Shown here: piece by piece, positions 9,161 through 18,512 of the stretch
Layout: every line of letters starts with the position of its first letter
Numbering within the stretch: position 1 is the first letter of the stretch
DNA from: Pseudoalteromonas neustonica
Lineage (GTDB): Bacteria; Pseudomonadota; Gammaproteobacteria; Enterobacterales; Alteromonadaceae
Length of the DNA stretch: 64,000 nt
Direction: 5' to 3'
NCBI RefSeq assembly: GCF_001653135.1
Contig: NZ_BDDS01000001.1
Span: forward strand, 558,001-622,000
Notes under the pieces: model-generated
Told to the model about the DNA's origin: nothing
The model's input: the letters and a program-made list of their open reading frames with translations, nothing else
Databases searched by the model: none
Program-made: the position numbers and the translations under genes

Positions 9161-9636
9161 ACCCAAGACGTAAAAAACGTTTATTAGCAGTCACTGCAAT
9201 TGTATTTGGTGTAGGTGCGGTTATTGGATTAGTGCTTTATGCACTGCAAGAGAATATTAATTTATTTTACACCCCTAGTGAACTAATAGAAGGTAAAGGA
9301 CCGAATAAAGAGTTGCCGTATATAGGCCAAAAATTACGTATCGGTGGCATGGTAGTGCCAGGTTCAGTGGTCCGTGATGAAACGAGCTTAGAAGTGAGCT
9401 TTAAGCTAATTGATACTGGGCCTTTAGTGACTATACGTTATCAAGGTATTTTGCCGGATTTATTTCGCGAGGGACAAGGGATTGTGGCGCAAGGGTTATT
9501 AGTTGAACCTAATGTGATAGAAGCCTTTGAAGTACTTGCCAAGCATGACGAAGAGTATATGCCAGCTGAAGTTGCTGAGGCAGTAAAAGGAATTAAACAC
9601 GAGAAACCGAAGTACAACTTAGGAAGTGACTATTAA
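9157..9636 (+). CDS. ccmE: CcmE, heme chaperone
   Basis: Periplasmic heme chaperone anchored by one N-terminal helix (about 8-29). The covalent heme ligand His lies at residue 130 ([10 protein letters not shown]), exactly the E. coli position, and the Tyr four residues further on (Y134) is also kept. The OB-fold core is intact. It overlaps ccmD by four bases. Confidence 0.97.
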   Translation: MNPRRKKRLLAVTAIVFGVGAVIGLVLYALQENINLFYTPSELIEGKGPNKELPYIGQKLRIGGMVVPGSVVRDETSLEVSFKLIDTGPLVTIRYQGILPDLFREGQGIVAQGLLVEPNVIEAFEVLAKHDEEYMPAEVAEAVKGIKHEKPKYNLGSDY

Positions 9637-9637
9637 T

Positions 9638-11608
9638 ATGATCCCTGAAATCGGTTATTTTTCTTTAACACTCGCTATGGTGCTGAGTGTTTTACTGTGT
9701 ATTTTTCCATTGTGGGGTGCGCATACAGGCAATTTACGCCTAATGCGTGCAGCGCCTTCATTGGCTATTGGTCAATTCGTTTTTGTTTTAATCTCATTTG
9801 CAGCATTAATTTATGCAAGTTTAACCGATGATTTTACTGTGGCGTATGTCGCATACCATTCAAGTAGTTCATTACCTTGGTATTATAAAATCACCTCTAC
9901 ATGGGGCGGACATGAAGGCGCAATTTTATTGTGGTTAGTCATGCAAGCTGGTTGGACTGCTGTCGTGGCGATGCGTTCAGGTTCTTTACCTTGGATACTC
10001 AGGGCTCGCGTGCTTGGCGTGCTAGGCTTTTTAGGGGTAGGTTTTATGCTTTATACGCTCTTAATGTCTAGTCCATTTGAGCTACTCTTACCTTACTATC
10101 CAGTTGAAGGCCGTGATTTAAATCCGTTATTACAAGATCCCGGTATGATTATCCATCCCCCATTATTATATATGGGTTATGTTGGCTTATCTGTTTCATT
10201 CTCATTTGCTATTGCTGCGTTATTGACCGGCAAACTCGATAATACATGGGCAAAATGGTCACGTCCTTGGACTATGACAGCCTGGGGCTTCTTAACTTTG
10301 GGTATAACAGTCGGTAGCTGGTGGGCATACGCGGAGTTAGGTTGGGGCGGTTGGTGGTTCTGGGATCCTGTTGAAAATGCATCTCTAATGCCATGGCTTG
10401 TTGCCACAGCGTTATTACACTCACTGTCAGTGACTGAAAAACGTGGCGTATTCAAATCATGGACAGTTTTACTTGCTATCTCAGCTTTCTCTTTGAGCTT
10501 ATTAGGCACGTTTATTGTTCGTTCAGGTATTATTGTTTCGGTCCATGCATTTGCGACAGACCCTGATCGTGGTTTATTTATTCTTGCATTTTTAGCGATT
10601 GTTGTAGGCGGTGGTTTAACGCTCTATGCCTTTAGAGTATCGCAAGTAAAAAGTGAAGGGCGCTATAAGTTAGTCTCTCGAGAAGTTGCATTATGGCTGA
10701 ATAATATCTTTTTAGTGGTTGCGACATTCATTGTTTTATTAGGCACTTTGTTACCTATGATCCACAAAGAAATGGGCTTAGGCAGCATTTCAATTGGCGA
10801 ACCATTCTTTAATAAGATGTTTGCAATTTTATTGGTACCATTTGCAATACTAATGGGAATTGGGCCGCTATTACGTTGGAAGCAAAATAAATGGGCATTT
10901 TTACAAAATAAATTACTCATAGCAGCAGTTGCAAGCATAGTGGTCACCGCAGGCTGGCTATTTTTAAGTTATGAGGATGTTGCACCCCTTACATTATTAG
11001 CAACAACATTAGCCATGTGGATTATGTTCACAACAGCATCAGATTTATATGATAAAACCCTTGTTCATGGCAGCTTTATTAAAGGGTTAAAACGTTTGAC
11101 TTTAAGCTACTGGGCAATGGTGTTGGGGCATGTTGGTATTGCCTTTGTTATTGCTGGAGTAACTTTAACATCAGCTTATTCAGTTGAACGAGATGTTTCA
11201 ATGCAGCCATTGGACGTTGTTCAGCTTAATGAGTATGACTACCGCTTTGAGGGTGTAAAAAGCATTCGCGGGCCAAATTACAGTGGTCATGCTGGTGTAG
11301 TAAGCGTATTGAAAAATGGCTCACTCGTAACGAAATTATACGCAGAGAAACGTCAGTATGATATTGGCATGCAATTTATGACTGAAGCGGCGATTGATGC
11401 AGGGTTTACTCGAGATCTTTATTTAGCGCTAGGTGAGCAACTCAGTAATGGGGGCTGGTCGTTACGCATTTATCACAAACCATACGTGAGATGGATGTGG
11501 TTAGGTGGTATTTTAATTTCGTTGGCTGGGTTTATGATTTTAGGTGATAAACGCTACAGGACAAGCAGAAAAAGTGACGAGCAATTACAGCCGAAGGGTG
11601 TTGTATGA
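9638..11608 (+). CDS. ccmF: CcmF, cytochrome c heme lyase subunit
   Basis: Large polytopic membrane protein that, with CcmH/I, attaches heme to apocytochrome c. The WWD signature GWGGWWFWDPVENASLMPWL is intact, and a long hydrophobic core precedes a periplasmic loop near the C-terminus. An in-frame GTG at 9626 lies inside ccmE; the ATG at 9638 gives MIPEIGYF, the canonical CcmF start, with AGGAAG upstream. It overlaps ccmG by four bases. Confidence 0.96.
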   Translation: MIPEIGYFSLTLAMVLSVLLCIFPLWGAHTGNLRLMRAAPSLAIGQFVFVLISFAALIYASLTDDFTVAYVAYHSSSSLPWYYKITSTWGGHEGAILLWLVMQAGWTAVVAMRSGSLPWILRARVLGVLGFLGVGFMLYTLLMSSPFELLLPYYPVEGRDLNPLLQDPGMIIHPPLLYMGYVGLSVSFSFAIAALLTGKLDNTWAKWSRPWTMTAWGFLTLGITVGSWWAYAELGWGGWWFWDPVENASLMPWLVATALLHSLSVTEKRGVFKSWTVLLAISAFSLSLLGTFIVRSGIIVSVHAFATDPDRGLFILAFLAIVVGGGLTLYAFRVSQVKSEGRYKLVSREVALWLNNIFLVVATFIVLLGTLLPMIHKEMGLGSISIGEPFFNKMFAILLVPFAILMGIGPLLRWKQNKWAFLQNKLLIAAVASIVVTAGWLFLSYEDVAPLTLLATTLAMWIMFTTASDLYDKTLVHGSFIKGLKRLTLSYWAMVLGHVGIAFVIAGVTLTSAYSVERDVSMQPLDVVQLNEYDYRFEGVKSIRGPNYSGHAGVVSVLKNGSLVTKLYAEKRQYDIGMQFMTEAAIDAGFTRDLYLALGEQLSNGGWSLRIYHKPYVRWMWLGGILISLAGFMILGDKRYRTSRKSDEQLQPKGVV

Positions 11609-12177
11609 ACCGTAAATTTTTAGCGCTATTGCCTTTATTAGCATTCGCACTGGTATGCGTGTTTTTATTTCAGGGATTATTTGCTAATCCCCGTGAGATT
11701 CAAACGGGTCGCTTAGGTCAACAAATGCCAGCATTTAATTTGCCAGATTTAATGCAAGACTCAAAGCGTTGGCAAGAAAGTGATTTAAAAGGCGATGTCT
11801 ATTTATTAAATGTGTGGGGCACATGGTGCCCAACGTGTTTAGCAGAACTTGATTATCTTACCCAGTTACGAGAACAAGGCGTCAGAATTATAGGGCTCTA
11901 TTACGTACAAAGTTATGACAGTGACTTTGATGGTGAGTTTGATATTGTCGCACTGCGTGATGAAGTCAGCACGATGTTAGGTCGTGCAGGTGACCCATAC
12001 CAATTTAATATCTTAGACTTAAACCGCACACTGGCATTGGATTTAGGTGTATCGGGTGCACCAGAAACGTTTTTAGTGGATAGCAAAGGCACTATTTTGC
12101 TTCATCACACGGGGGATATTAATCCACGCGTGTGGCGTGCTAAATTTGCACCGTTAATGCAGGAGTTAAAGCCATGA
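11605..12177 (+). CDS. ccmG: CcmG/DsbE thioredoxin-like protein
   Basis: Membrane-tethered periplasmic thioredoxin that reduces apocytochrome c cysteines. N-terminal helix (about 5-25), then a thioredoxin fold with active site WGTWCPTC near residues 71-78 and a cis-Pro region (GAPETFLVD). 190 aa. Four-base overlaps at both ends indicate tight coupling with ccmF and ccmH. Confidence 0.95.
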   Translation: MNRKFLALLPLLAFALVCVFLFQGLFANPREIQTGRLGQQMPAFNLPDLMQDSKRWQESDLKGDVYLLNVWGTWCPTCLAELDYLTQLREQGVRIIGLYYVQSYDSDFDGEFDIVALRDEVSTMLGRAGDPYQFNILDLNRTLALDLGVSGAPETFLVDSKGTILLHHTGDINPRVWRAKFAPLMQELKP

Positions 12178-12635
12178 AGTATGTATTAATTAGTTTTTTC
12201 TTATTATTCAGCACAGGAATTCTCGCTGAACAAAACCGCTACGTTTTTGCCAATGATGAGCAAGCTCAGCGCTTTGGTGAGTTAACAAAAGAACTGCGTT
12301 GTCCAAAATGTCAAAATCAAAACATTGCAGACTCTGATGCTGTAGTTGCAAAAGATTTGCGTGATAAAGTACTGTTGCTCGTTAAAGATGGCAAAACAAA
12401 AGATGAAGTAATTGACTATATGATAGATCGGTATGGTTACTTTGTTCATTACGAACCACCCGTTACGCCGGCCACGTTAGTATTGTGGGTATTACCAGTA
12501 TTAATCGTTATTTTTGGTTTTGGTTTCATTGTATTTCGCCAACGTAAAGCGGCTGTCAAACAAACATGGAATGATCAAGATGAAGTGTTATTAACTAAGT
12601 TAATTGCAAAAAACCAGCGTCAGGAGCAAAACTAA
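12174..12635 (+). CDS. ccmH: CcmH, apocytochrome c thiol-handling subunit
   Basis: Signal peptide (about 1-18), then the LRCPKC motif with cysteines 43 and 46, and a transmembrane helix near 103-121. This is the short CcmH form (153 aa); the TPR part is separate as CcmI immediately downstream, with no gap. E. coli instead fuses both parts in one protein. Confidence 0.95.
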   Translation: MKYVLISFFLLFSTGILAEQNRYVFANDEQAQRFGELTKELRCPKCQNQNIADSDAVVAKDLRDKVLLLVKDGKTKDEVIDYMIDRYGYFVHYEPPVTPATLVLWVLPVLIVIFGFGFIVFRQRKAAVKQTWNDQDEVLLTKLIAKNQRQEQN

Positions 12636-13910
12636 ATGATTTTAATGTGGGCATCGTTTGTGCTACTGACGCTTTTGGCTATCGCGTTTGTGGCTTTGCC
12701 TTTTTTAACCAAAGAGCGAATACAGAATCTAACCTATAATGCTAACTCTGAATTAATTGCTATTTATGAGCAACGACTTGGTGAGCTTAGTTTAGATCTG
12801 GCTGAGCAGCGCATAGAACAACAAAGTTACGATGAGTCAATTATTGAATTGAAATGTCGATTGTTAAATGAGCTATCGCCAGAAAAGTCACTCTTCAGTC
12901 GTGGAAATAATCGTATTTTTGCGTTGACGGGCAGTGCATTTTTAGTCGTCTTAACCTTAATATTTTATACCGCAACAGGTTCGCAGCATCAATTAGAAAG
13001 CTGGAAGGCTGCGATGGAAAATTTACCTGAATATGGTGAGCGTGCAGTGATGCAAAAAGGTGAACCATTAACGCAGAATGAGCTTCAAGCGTTCGCGTTG
13101 GGTTTACGCACTAAGCTTGCGCAAAGTGGTGATGATGAAGTTGCATGGATGTTACTAGGTCGCGTTGCGATGTCTTTAAATGAATATGACATGGCTCAGC
13201 AATCATTTGATAAAGTACTGCGTTTAAACCCTGAAAACTTGGCTGTATTGATCAGTTATAGTCAGTTAATGTTGCTCCAAGGCGATGATGCTAGTATGAA
13301 TAAAGCAGCGCAAATGCTATCACGTGTATTAAAAGATGAACCTGCAAATCTTGATGCTATTTCATTATTAGCGCTTATTGCTTATGAACGCCACGATTGG
13401 CTGGAAGCAAAAGCTGCATTTGAGATGCTTTTAAACAGCATGGATGAACAAGATAGTCGTTATAATATGATTGCACAGAGAATCGCAGAGATTGATCAAA
13501 ATATTGCAGCCAAGAACACGCAGATCACCCCTGTAGAGAAGTCGTTTGCTGCAGGTACAGAGACAAGTAATATTTCCGTCACGATTGAGCTTGCTCCTCA
13601 ACTGATAGCAAACTTACCTGAAAAAGGCACTTTATTTGTATTTGCAAAAGCAGCCAGTGGCCCTGCAATGCCGCTTGCAGTTGTAAAGTTAACGCAATAT
13701 AGTTTTCCTCTTCAAGTCCAATTAAGCGATAACAACTCAATGGTTGAAGGTTTAACGCTTTCAAGTACCGAGCAAATAATATTAACAGCACGTATTTCAA
13801 AAGACGCTTCTGTAATGCCATCAAGTGGTGAGCTTGAAGGAAAATCAGGTATTTTACAGCGCAGTGAAACGAGCGAATACACTCTATTAATAGATGAGCT
13901 AATACCTTAA
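12636..13910 (+). CDS. ccmI: CcmI, TPR apocytochrome c chaperone
   Basis: N-terminal transmembrane helix (about 3-20), a coiled-coil-like cytoplasmic loop, a second helix near 95-113, then TPR repeats (about 145-260: LLGRVAMSLNEYDMAQQSFDKVLRLNPEN) and a C-terminal beta-rich domain. It captures apocytochrome c for the CcmF/H lyase. 424 aa. mlaA starts nine bases after its stop, so transcription probably continues. Confidence 0.92.
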   Translation: MILMWASFVLLTLLAIAFVALPFLTKERIQNLTYNANSELIAIYEQRLGELSLDLAEQRIEQQSYDESIIELKCRLLNELSPEKSLFSRGNNRIFALTGSAFLVVLTLIFYTATGSQHQLESWKAAMENLPEYGERAVMQKGEPLTQNELQAFALGLRTKLAQSGDDEVAWMLLGRVAMSLNEYDMAQQSFDKVLRLNPENLAVLISYSQLMLLQGDDASMNKAAQMLSRVLKDEPANLDAISLLALIAYERHDWLEAKAAFEMLLNSMDEQDSRYNMIAQRIAEIDQNIAAKNTQITPVEKSFAAGTETSNISVTIELAPQLIANLPEKGTLFVFAKAASGPAMPLAVVKLTQYSFPLQVQLSDNNSMVEGLTLSSTEQIILTARISKDASVMPSSGELEGKSGILQRSETSEYTLLIDELIP

Positions 13911-13919
13911 GGATAAAAG

Positions 13920-14651
13920 ATGTTAAGACAGAGTTTGATTATATTAGGGTTACTAGTGAGCGCGGGATGCGCACAAGTACCAGAAGAAAAAGCGGATGAG
14001 CGTGACCCGCTGCAATCATTTAATCGTCCAATGTATGACTTTAATATGGATGTGTTGGATGCTTACATTCTTCGCCCTGTTGCAGTTGGGTATGTTGCTG
14101 TTACACCAACACCTGTAAGACGAAGCTTAGTTAATTTTACAGATAACATCAGCGCCCCAACGGATGTTATTAATGCGACATTACAAGGTAAAGCTGGTAA
14201 TGCGGGCATTAGTATTGCTCGCTTTTTAGTTAATTCAACCGTGGGTATTTTTGGTGTTTTTGATGTTGCCAGCTCTCTTGGTCTAAATATTATAGATGAA
14301 GATTTCGGACAAACCCTAGGTGTGTGGGGAGTCGGCGATGGTGCGTATTTAATGTTACCAGGTATGGGACCATCAACAGCGCGTAATCTAGCTGGCGATG
14401 TGGTCGATGGTTTTGTATTACCTGAGATAGCCTTAACCACACCACAAACAGTGCTAGTATTTGCTTTTAAAGCAATTGAAGCGCGAGCGTCATTAATTCC
14501 ACAAGAAAGCTTACTGAATGAATCTTTAGACCCTTATATTTTTATGAAGGATATCTATTTCCAACGTCAGTTATATGAATTGTATGATGGTAATCCACCA
14601 ATTGAGAAAGAGCCTGAAGATTTTGATGAAGACTTTTTAGAAAGTTTGTAA
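13920..14651 (+). CDS. mlaA: MlaA (VacJ) outer membrane lipoprotein
   Basis: Lipoprotein of the Mla pathway that removes mislocalised phospholipids from the outer leaflet of the outer membrane. Lipobox VSAGC with Cys17; the MlaA core begins at DPLQSFNRPMYDFNMDVLDAYILRPVA. The C-terminus is acidic (EDFDEDFLESL). It is attached to the ccm operon by a nine-base gap, with no mla transporter genes nearby; the terminator follows directly. Confidence 0.94.
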   Translation: MLRQSLIILGLLVSAGCAQVPEEKADERDPLQSFNRPMYDFNMDVLDAYILRPVAVGYVAVTPTPVRRSLVNFTDNISAPTDVINATLQGKAGNAGISIARFLVNSTVGIFGVFDVASSLGLNIIDEDFGQTLGVWGVGDGAYLMLPGMGPSTARNLAGDVVDGFVLPEIALTTPQTVLVFAFKAIEARASLIPQESLLNESLDPYIFMKDIYFQRQLYELYDGNPPIEKEPEDFDEDFLESL

Positions 14652-14657
14652 TTGAAA

Positions 14658-14696
14658 ACATAAAAAATGCCAGCTAAGCTGGCATTTTTTATGTTT
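14658..14696 (+). terminator. Terminator after mlaA (ccm operon end)
   Basis: Strong near-perfect hairpin AAAAAATGCCAGC/GCTGGCATTTTTT with a TAA loop; it can act in both directions and marks the end of the ccm-mlaA transcript. Confidence 0.9.
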
Positions 14697-14698
14697 AT

Positions 14699-14767
14699 AC
14701 TAATCTGCATAAACATTTGAACAATTTAACGAATTAAATAGCCCCTATATCTACGCTGATTGGTATT
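14699..14767. repeat. Short palindromic repeat (AATACCAATC type), 69 bp
   Basis: Begins ACTAATCTGCATAAACATTTG and ends CGCTGATTGGTATT; the ends are imperfect inverted repeats of each other. The internal stretch TTTGAACAATTTAACGAATTAAAT occurs again at 55949-55972, and the right half (ATTAAATAG...GATTGGTAT) again at 56358-56391. It is an intergenic repeat dispersed within this window. Confidence 0.75.
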
Positions 14768-14789
14768 AGATGATTAGGCTGAAAGCTTA

Positions 14790-16013
14790 TTATTCACCAA
14801 GTACTCTCATTTGTTCGTTTGCCCAGTTTACGGCGTCATGGTACGCATCTGGCACTTTATCTGTTGCTAAGCCAAGCTGCTCTTGTATTGCATTTGCGCC
14901 TTGCCAATTTGCTTGTTCATAGAGTTTTACTAAACGTAAGTATTGTGCCAGCAAGCCTTCGTCTTTAACGAGTGCTAATTTAATGTCATTGGATAGTGGT
15001 AACTTTTCCATAACACTTTCCATACTTTCATCGAGTATGGCATCCATTAACGACATCATACCGGTCAAAAATGCCATGCCTGTATCTTTAAATTTATTAT
15101 GATTTATTGCGAGTAACTCAGTAAAGCGTGCGCGAGTGAGCGATAATCTAATTAGTTCTGCAGGTTTATCTGCGGCAACTTGAGATGCAAAAAGTAGCGA
15201 TAAAAACTTTTTAATTTCTTGTGCGCCTAAAACAATTAAGGCTTGTTTTATGGTATTTATTTCAGCTCTTCGCTTGAATGCAGCAGAATTACTATAGCGC
15301 AGAAGTTTGTAAGATAAGTTTACATCTCTTTCAAAAACTTCAGTAATTTTCTTTAAGTTTAAGTCAACAGTCGACGTTTCATAGAGTAATTCAGCAAGTG
15401 CCATTTCTGATGGAGGCAGTGTTTTACTTTGTACCATTTCAGGTTTAGAAAAGAAAAACCCTTGAAAGTATGTAAACCCTAGTTCAAGTGCTAATTGATA
15501 CTTTTCGTATGTTTCGACTTTCTCAGCCAATAATTTAATTTGTGGGAATGGCTTAATTGCTTCAATAACTTCATGGATAGTATCAAGTTCACAGGTCAAA
15601 AAATCGATTTTGATGATATCAATAAAAGGGTAAAAATGACGCCATACAGGCTGGTGAATATAATCATCAAGCGCTAGGGTATAGCCTTTTTCTTTTAAGT
15701 CTTTGACTAAAGAAAGTAAACGTTTCCCTGGTTGAATTGTCTCTAATATTTCGACCACAATTTGTTCTTTGCCTAATAGAGTAGGGTAGCCTTTTTGCAG
15801 TGTGTCGAGTGTAAAGTTTATAAAAGCAGGTTTGTTATCGGTTAAATCTTCTAAACCAAAGTTAAACTGGCTGCCCTCAATTAGTCGCGAGGTCGCTTCA
15901 TCGCCATCGATGTTGGGAAATACATTATCAACGCCATCACGAAATAGTAACTCGTAACCTACAAGTTTTTTTTCACGGTCTAGAATTGGTTGGCGCGCAG
16001 CATAAAAATACAT
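14790..16013 (-). CDS. EAL-HDOD signalling protein with degenerate EAL domain
   Basis: N-terminal EAL-like domain (about 1-200) followed by an HDOD domain (about 205-400). Several phosphodiesterase residues are changed: the EAL motif reads ELL, the DDFG loop reads DDYI, and the AEGVE motif reads AEKVE, so c-di-GMP hydrolysis is doubtful; binding or a purely regulatory role is possible. Such proteins influence motility or biofilm behaviour in Vibrio and relatives. The frame opens at a GTG at 16028 without a ribosome site; the ATG at 16013 gives MYFYAARQPIL, a typical start. Monocistronic. Confidence 0.85.
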   Translation of the reverse strand: MYFYAARQPILDREKKLVGYELLFRDGVDNVFPNIDGDEATSRLIEGSQFNFGLEDLTDNKPAFINFTLDTLQKGYPTLLGKEQIVVEILETIQPGKRLLSLVKDLKEKGYTLALDDYIHQPVWRHFYPFIDIIKIDFLTCELDTIHEVIEAIKPFPQIKLLAEKVETYEKYQLALELGFTYFQGFFFSKPEMVQSKTLPPSEMALAELLYETSTVDLNLKKITEVFERDVNLSYKLLRYSNSAAFKRRAEINTIKQALIVLGAQEIKKFLSLLFASQVAADKPAELIRLSLTRARFTELLAINHNKFKDTGMAFLTGMMSLMDAILDESMESVMEKLPLSNDIKLALVKDEGLLAQYLRLVKLYEQANWQGANAIQEQLGLATDKVPDAYHDAVNWANEQMRVLGE

Positions 16014-16381
16014 AAACAACAGATCCACATCAGTTAAACGATTACATCAGCAATATAAGGTAAAATATAGCAAATAGCATTAACTATATTTTCAAAATTA
16101 AACCTATAGTATTGGTGTGTACCAGTGTATAGATCTTATCCTAGGGTAAATAGTCATTAATTTCCATTGATATACACTAAATTTACTGCTTTTCACAAAA
16201 AATCAGAATGTTCTCATATGGTTGCTAGATTAGTCGTACTAATTGGAGTTATTTACCCTTAGCATGATATAGTCAAGCACTAGGTTGGTTTTTACACCAA
16301 TAATGTCTTATTTATAGCGTTGATTTGCGAGTCATTATTAGGATTAAATGCCTGATTTAAACTTCTTTATCGGAGGCGAAT
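16014..16381. other. Divergent promoter region between EAL-HDOD gene and putP
   Basis: No gene is visible. Two inverted copies of a GGGTAAATA box stand about 100 bases apart (16144-16152 and 16250-16258 on the opposite strand), and a TTGGT...ACCAA dyad lies near 16284-16299. These could be regulator sites for putP; no known consensus was recognised. Confidence 0.4.
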
Positions 16382-17860
16382 TTGGAAACTGGAATGATTA
16401 TTTCTTTGGCAGCATACTTTATTGTAATGCTCGGCATTGGTTTGTATGCATATAAACAGTCAACCAGCGATGTGTCGGGTTACATGCTTGGTGGTCGTAG
16501 TTTATCACCTGGTGTAGCTGCATTATCTGCAGGTGCATCAGATATGAGTGGCTGGATCTTGATGGGGCTACCTGGCGCTATGTTTGTTACTGGGTTTAGC
16601 AGTACATGGATTGCGTTAGGCTTAATTATCGGCGCATGGTTAAACTACTTTTTGGTCGCACCGCGATTACGTGTTTATACTGAAAAAGCGAATGACTCTA
16701 TTACTATCCCAGATTACTTTTCAAATCGTTTTAACGACAACAGTAACTTACTGCGAGTAGTGTCTGCGGTTGTGATTATTGTTTTCTTTACTTTATATAC
16801 CTCATCAGGTGTAGTGGCTGGTGGTAAATTATTTGAAAGTTCATTTGGTTTAAGTTATGAAATGGGACTTTATATTACAACAGGTGTTGTAGTTTTATAT
16901 ACTTTGTTCGGTGGGTTTTTAGCGGTAAGCCTGACTGATTTTGTACAAGGTTGTATTATGTTCATTGCTTTAATTTTAGTACCTACGGTGACTTATACAT
17001 TACTAGAACAGCCTTTAACATCAACACTTAACAGTATTAACCCGCAAATGCTGCAATGGATTGGGGCAGGTTCTTTGGTGAGTATTATATCAGCAATGGC
17101 ATGGGGGTTAGGCTATTTTGGCCAGCCGCATATTATTGTTAGATTTATGTCTGTTCGAAGCGTCAAAGATATGCCTACCGCACGTCGTATAGGTATGAGC
17201 TGGATGATAGTTGCAGCGTTAGGTGCGGTAGCTACGGGTTTATGTGGAGCTGCATATGCCTATGAAAATGGCATCGTTGTTGATGATCCAGAAACAATAT
17301 TTCTTGTTTTATCTGAATTACTTTTCCACCCACTTATTGCAGGCTTTTTATTAGCCGCTATATTAGCGGCAATTATGAGTACAATATCTTCGCAACTATT
17401 AGTGAGCTCAAGCTCGTTAACAGAAGATTTTTATAAGACATTTATTCGTCGAGATGCCACAGATAAAGAGCTTGTATTAGTAGGGCGAATTAGTGTTGCT
17501 TTAGTTGCTATTTGTGCCATTTACTTAGCGTATGATAGAGATAGTTCTATTTTAGACTTAGTAAGCAACGCATGGGCTGGTTTTGGCGCTGCATTTGGTC
17601 CACTGGTTCTATTTAGTTTATATTGGAAAAGAATGAACTTTGAGGGCGCATTAGCTGGTATGGTCGTCGGTGCTGTAACCGTGTTAGTGTGGTTTTATGC
17701 GCCGATAGAGGTTAATGGTGAACATATCAGTAAGTTAATTTACGGTATTGTTCCTGGGTTTATTTTATCAAGTATTGCAATTGTTGCTGTAAGCTTAACA
17801 ACAGCAGCGCCGAGTGAAAAAATTACGCTATTGTTTGATGATGTCGAGAAATCGCTTTAA
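16382..17860 (+). CDS. putP: PutP sodium/proline symporter
   Basis: Sodium:solute symporter family protein of 492 aa with about 13 membrane helices; GYMLGGRSLSPGVAALSAGASDMSGWILMGLPGA is diagnostic of PutP. Start choice: a perfect GGAGG at 16372-16376 is five bases before the TTG at 16382, whereas the first ATG (16394) would be 17 bases away, so TTG is preferred. It imports proline with sodium, which fits a marine lifestyle. There is no putA next to it in this window. Confidence 0.93.
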   Translation: METGMIISLAAYFIVMLGIGLYAYKQSTSDVSGYMLGGRSLSPGVAALSAGASDMSGWILMGLPGAMFVTGFSSTWIALGLIIGAWLNYFLVAPRLRVYTEKANDSITIPDYFSNRFNDNSNLLRVVSAVVIIVFFTLYTSSGVVAGGKLFESSFGLSYEMGLYITTGVVVLYTLFGGFLAVSLTDFVQGCIMFIALILVPTVTYTLLEQPLTSTLNSINPQMLQWIGAGSLVSIISAMAWGLGYFGQPHIIVRFMSVRSVKDMPTARRIGMSWMIVAALGAVATGLCGAAYAYENGIVVDDPETIFLVLSELLFHPLIAGFLLAAILAAIMSTISSQLLVSSSSLTEDFYKTFIRRDATDKELVLVGRISVALVAICAIYLAYDRDSSILDLVSNAWAGFGAAFGPLVLFSLYWKRMNFEGALAGMVVGAVTVLVWFYAPIEVNGEHISKLIYGIVPGFILSSIAIVAVSLTTAAPSEKITLLFDDVEKSL

Positions 17861-17881
17861 TCATAATGTGTAATTAAGAAT

Positions 17882-17909
17882 AAAAAAGGAGCTAATTAGC
17901 TCCTTTTTT
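17882..17909. terminator. Bidirectional terminator between putP and yebG
   Basis: Palindrome GGAGCTAATTAGCTCC flanked by A-tract and T-tract; it serves the convergent genes on both sides. Confidence 0.9.
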
Positions 17910-17929
17910 ATTTGTATTTTAGCTAAACG

Positions 17930-18250
17930 TTAACTGGCTGCTTTTTCTTCTGTGTTTTTCAGATCAGTAACGCTACTTGCTTCTTTCTTAGATTTTGCAG
18001 ATGAAGCCTTAATTGGTACTTCTTTTGCGCCTTTCAAAACATTCATGAAATCATCTTTGCTTTTTGCAATCTCAAGTGCGAGCGATTCAATTTGTTGCTC
18101 GCTTAAAGGCACATCGACCTTTTCTAGCATCGCCTCAAGTGATTCAGCGATATCGAGCATCTTGTCATACGCGTCAGCTTCTTTTTTAGTAGTAAACGTC
18201 ATACGCTCGACTCCGTTTCTTTCTACAACATATTTAACAACAACAGCCAT
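17930..18250 (-). CDS. yebG: YebG-family SOS-induced protein
   Basis: 106 aa; the N-terminus MAVVVKYVVERNGVERMTFTTKKEADAYDKMLD matches YebG of E. coli, a LexA-controlled protein of unknown function. The C-terminal tail is rich in Lys, Ser and Glu. The frame extends 13 codons upstream, but AGGAG just before the ATG at 18250 fixes the start. A LexA box lies about 52 bases upstream of the start codon, supporting SOS regulation. Confidence 0.9.
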   Translation of the reverse strand: MAVVVKYVVERNGVERMTFTTKKEADAYDKMLDIAESLEAMLEKVDVPLSEQQIESLALEIAKSKDDFMNVLKGAKEVPIKASSAKSKKEASSVTDLKNTEEKAAS

Positions 18251-18301
18251 GATTTCTCCTGCCAACTTGCTTGGTGAATGATAATTCACCTTGATTGATT
18301 A

Positions 18302-18317
18302 CTGTTTTTATGTACAG
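18302..18317 (-). promoter_or_regulatory. LexA box (SOS operator) of yebG
   Basis: CTGTTTTTATGTACAG fits the CTG-N10-CAG SOS consensus (CTGTatatatatACAG) at both half-sites. It is positioned 52-67 bases upstream of the yebG start codon, as in E. coli yebG. Confidence 0.85.
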
Positions 18318-18512
18318 TAAATGTTTGTCCGGCTATTTGCAAGTGAACATTTTTATTTTTTTATTATCGGTACGGTTGACAAGATGGACGCTATTTACTT
18401 TATTTAAAAGGTCACACTTTTTCAGTATGGCTTTAATTAAAATTAGTCAAAAAGTGAGATCGCTTTATCAACTATTAACTGAGTCCACGAATGGACATCA
18501 TGGAGGAGAAAC

